Origin: Patescibacteria group bacterium
GTDB taxonomy: Bacteria > Patescibacteria > UBA1384 > JAMDBS01
Length of the DNA stretch: 23,302 nucleotides
Assembly (NCBI GenBank): GCA_023487325.1
Contig: JAMDBS010000179.1
Coordinates: forward strand, 1 to 23,302
Reading direction: 5' to 3'
Part shown: positions 21,571-23,302 of the stretch, piece after piece
Layout of the letters: every line of letters starts with the position of its first letter
Numbering within the stretch: position 1 is the stretch's first letter
The notes under the pieces: model-generated
The model's database searches: none
Told to the model about the DNA's origin: nothing
What the model saw: the letters and a program-made list of their open reading frames with translations, nothing else
Program-made: the position numbers and the translations under genes

Positions 21571-22964
21571 AAATATTGAAAAATTAATAAAATCAGTAAA
21601 ATACTGCTTGTAATAATAACAATTTTTAACATTCGCGTCAAAGCACTTGACGATTTATTATTATAATCAACACTATTTAAACCGGCTAAGAGGTTATTTA
21701 TCTTATTTTCTCCGGGCATTATAACAAAGCTAGTGGTCTTATTTTCGGCTAATTGTACTTGGTTGTTATCGTTTTTGACTCGCGGACTTGTAGACTTTCC
21801 ACTCTCGACTTTGATATCTTCTTCGTTTTCCGGCAAAACTCGAAAAACATTTCTGTACTCATCTACCCAACCAATAACCTTAATGATATCGCCCACGCGC
21901 ATTTTGGGTTTGCTAATATTGGTTTTCGCCTGAATAGTTATTTTGGCCTGGCCCGAACCATCATCGATATAAAATGTTTGGCCATTATTATCAACTAATG
22001 TACCGGAAATTTCTACCCGCTTGTCTAAATAGCTACCCACTTCTCCGGTTTTAATTTTTTTCGCAATAAAATAGGAAAAATCCGAAAAAAATTTTTCTTC
22101 GGCAGGGGAAATAAGAATATTAATTTTACCCGGTGTTATTTTATTGGTAAAAAGCCAAGTGCCGTTATTAGTGCGAATATAAGAAGAATTTTTTTCGGAT
22201 TTGGGGTAGGGAATAGAGGAAACCTCCTCGCCTAACGGATTGATTAACCGCGCGCTATCCCCATCGTTATTTAGAGAAATGTTTGTTGTTTTATGGTAAA
22301 AAACTTGATATGAATTTGGCTCGATAATTGTCCCCTCGCCTATCTTATATGGGCTAGAACCACTATCTTTTGCGTCATCTATATACCACCCGGACAAATC
22401 GATGGCTTGATTTGACGCGTTATAAATTTCAATAAATTCACTATCTGTCCCCTCACTCGGATCAGCCAAAATTTCGTTAATAAATACTGATTTTGAGTAT
22501 TGTATTTTATCAGCATTTATTGCCCCTGGCGTAGCTTGTTTTGTCCAATACCATATGTCACTAATATCACGAGCGTAAATTAAATCCTTTTCTGATTCAG
22601 TATAGCTAACACTAAAAATTTCTTCTCCACCAGGATTAAGTAAGCGCACCGTATCGCCGCTATCATTTAAAGCAATTGAAGTTTCGGATTTATAAAACGC
22701 TAGATACCCATAGGCACTAATTATAGTGCCAGAATTTATTTTATAAGGACTAGATCCGCCGTTAGCGATATCATCCAATTGCCAGTCGGAAAGATCGACC
22801 GGCATATTGGTTGGATTATAGATTTCAATAAATTCATTTTTTGATCCGCTGGCTGGATGGGGAAAAATTTCATTAATAACTACGTTGCCGCTGATAGCAA
22901 TGGCTTTTTGAGGAACAAAAATTGATAAAAATAAAATAATAGAACTTAAAATAAATTTATTCAA
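21510..22964 (-). CDS. Surface protein with two lamin-tail domains and an OB-fold
   Basis: 484 aa. A signal peptide (1-23, ILSSIILFLSIFVPQKAIA) is followed by two lamin-tail domains (~27-150 and ~157-280), each with (V/F)INEI...EFIEIYN...DLS(D/G)W...DD...SSPYKI and a closing LLNPGGEE or LINPLGEE element. Next come an OB-fold-like domain (~315-395; GSGQAKITIQ, VGDIIKVIGWVDEYRNVFRVLP), a linker, and a TM anchor (~442-460) with a basic tail. An outer-surface, membrane-anchored role is likely; lamin-tail domains often bind nucleic acids or accompany nucleases. The start is TTG (22962-22964), overlapping the previous gene by 8 nt. The linker carries the GTC repeat copy 2. Confidence 0.85.
   Translation of the reverse strand: MNKFILSSIILFLSIFVPQKAIAISGNVVINEIFPHPASGSKNEFIEIYNPTNMPVDLSDWQLDDIANGGSSPYKINSGTIISAYGYLAFYKSETSIALNDSGDTVRLLNPGGEEIFSVSYTESEKDLIYARDISDIWYWTKQATPGAINADKIQYSKSVFINEILADPSEGTDSEFIEIYNASNQAIDLSGWYIDDAKDSGSSPYKIGEGTIIEPNSYQVFYHKTTNISLNNDGDSARLINPLGEEVSSIPYPKSEKNSSYIRTNNGTWLFTNKITPGKINILISPAEEKFFSDFSYFIAKKIKTGEVGSYLDKRVEISGTLVDNNGQTFYIDDGSGQAKITIQAKTNISKPKMRVGDIIKVIGWVDEYRNVFRVLPENEEDIKVESGKSTSPRVKNDNNQVQLAENKTTSFVIMPGENKINNLLAGLNSVDYNNKSSSALTRMLKIVIITSSILLILLIFQYLWSKKLLPVPKQKLRNWREK
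21773..21812 (-). repeat. GTC-rich coding repeat in the lamin-tail gene (copy 2)
   Basis: On the minus strand AAAGTCGAGAGTGGAAAGTC, then TACAAGTC and CGCGAGTCAAAA. It encodes KVESGKSTSPRVKN in a linker. It is the same element as at 21330-21363 with an extra TACAAGTC unit. Confidence 0.7.
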
Positions 22965-23302
22965 ATTTTATCACGTCTCCATCGTGCAACTCGCCAGATT
23001 CTTTTTCTGGTCTGACAGATTTAGTAATATTCTGATTATTCGTTATCTTTTCGTACAATTTATCCACCCCTGATTCCTTAAGCTCTTCTTGAGGATTTTC
23101 TTCTTCAAAGGCTTTTTCTTTTAATTCATTATTTATAGTCTGGCGATAGACATTCTCTTTGGGAAGTTCGGTCTCGGGCGGATTTTCTTCAATCATTTTT
23201 GGGCCTAGAGATTTAGTGGTACGCAACACACCCTCTCCTTCTGCTATACCCATCTCATAGCCTCCGGAAGCGATTAATTCATCATGGAGTTTTAAAATAG
23301 CG
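22957..23302 (-). CDS. Unknown protein, N-terminus beyond window
   Basis: The frame stays open to the right edge, reading ...ILKLHDELIASGGYEMGIAEGEG before the Met at 23253, so that Met is probably internal and the gene is truncated at its 5' end. At least 114 residues are visible. They are rich in Glu, Pro, Lys and Asn and look disordered (KESGVDKLYEKITNNQ, RPEKESGELHDGDVIKFE). I recognise no family. Its stop (22957-22959) overlaps the lamin-tail gene by 8 nt, so it is upstream in the same operon as the lamin-tail/tsaE/tsaB genes. Confidence 0.6.
   Translation of the reverse strand, partial: AILKLHDELIASGGYEMGIAEGEGVLRTTKSLGPKMIEENPPETELPKENVYRQTINNELKEKAFEEENPQEELKESGVDKLYEKITNNQNITKSVRPEKESGELHDGDVIKFE

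Overview
The window is AT-rich bacterial DNA that looks like a Candidate Phyla Radiation (Patescibacteria, probably Parcubacteria-like) genome. The signs are a UvrC without its C-terminal helix-hairpin-helix region, a half-length TsaB, small tandem DUF881 proteins, a lamin-tail-domain surface protein, and several unrecognised membrane proteins. TGA is used as a stop (integrase and uvrC), so the UGA-glycine code of some CPR lineages does not apply. Good Shine-Dalgarno sites (GGAGG type) and TTGACA/TATAAT promoters are visible. Lineage is inference from gene content.

Layout. (1) 1-1235: 3' part of uvrA. (2) 1227-5064, minus strand: an apparent operon (UDG-like protein, HD phosphohydrolase, M23 peptidase), a kinase-fold protein with degenerate active-site motifs whose upstream 57-bp palindromic repeat is duplicated upstream of the UDG-like gene, and a MazG-like/4-TM pair. 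(3) 5173-8714: a REP-associated tyrosine transposase element with 19-bp inverted ends, then four minus-strand ORFs separated by long imperfect hairpins that read as integron attC sites. A divergent tyrosine recombinase (8803-9615) follows, so the whole has integron architecture. (4) 9612-16355, mostly plus strand: uvrC (ATGA-coupled to the recombinase), RNase Y, YmdB-type phosphodiesterase, tRNA-Arg, tRNA-Pro, two DUF881 proteins, AI-2E-type permease, tRNA-Val and a one-TM protein with a terminator. (5) 16400-23302, minus strand: Ca2+-type P-ATPase, a large unknown membrane protein, TsaB, TsaE, a lamin-tail/OB surface protein and a partial gene at the edge.

The most notable system is the cassette array. 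Three hairpin sites (6366-6464, 7200-7343, 8006-8207) have unrelated outer stems that nevertheless base-pair. They share the boundary GTTANNNGAAAT and an inner CCCAAATTT / AAACTTC pair. A fourth boundary of the same type lies next to the recombinase, where attI would be expected. The recombinase has all Xer/Int catalytic residues, but at about 270 residues it lacks the extra segment that defines IntI. This is either an integron-like system run by a XerA-type enzyme or an array beside an unrelated recombinase. Cargo: an unknown 112-aa protein, a zinc phospholipase C-like protein, a SAM methyltransferase, and a thymidylate-synthase-like fragment that appears truncated by the transposase element.

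Elsewhere, TsaE and the neighbouring surface protein both carry a short related GTC-rich repeat read in frame, which looks like a peptide-encoding insertion element. No stretch longer than 300 bp lacks a gene or described feature.
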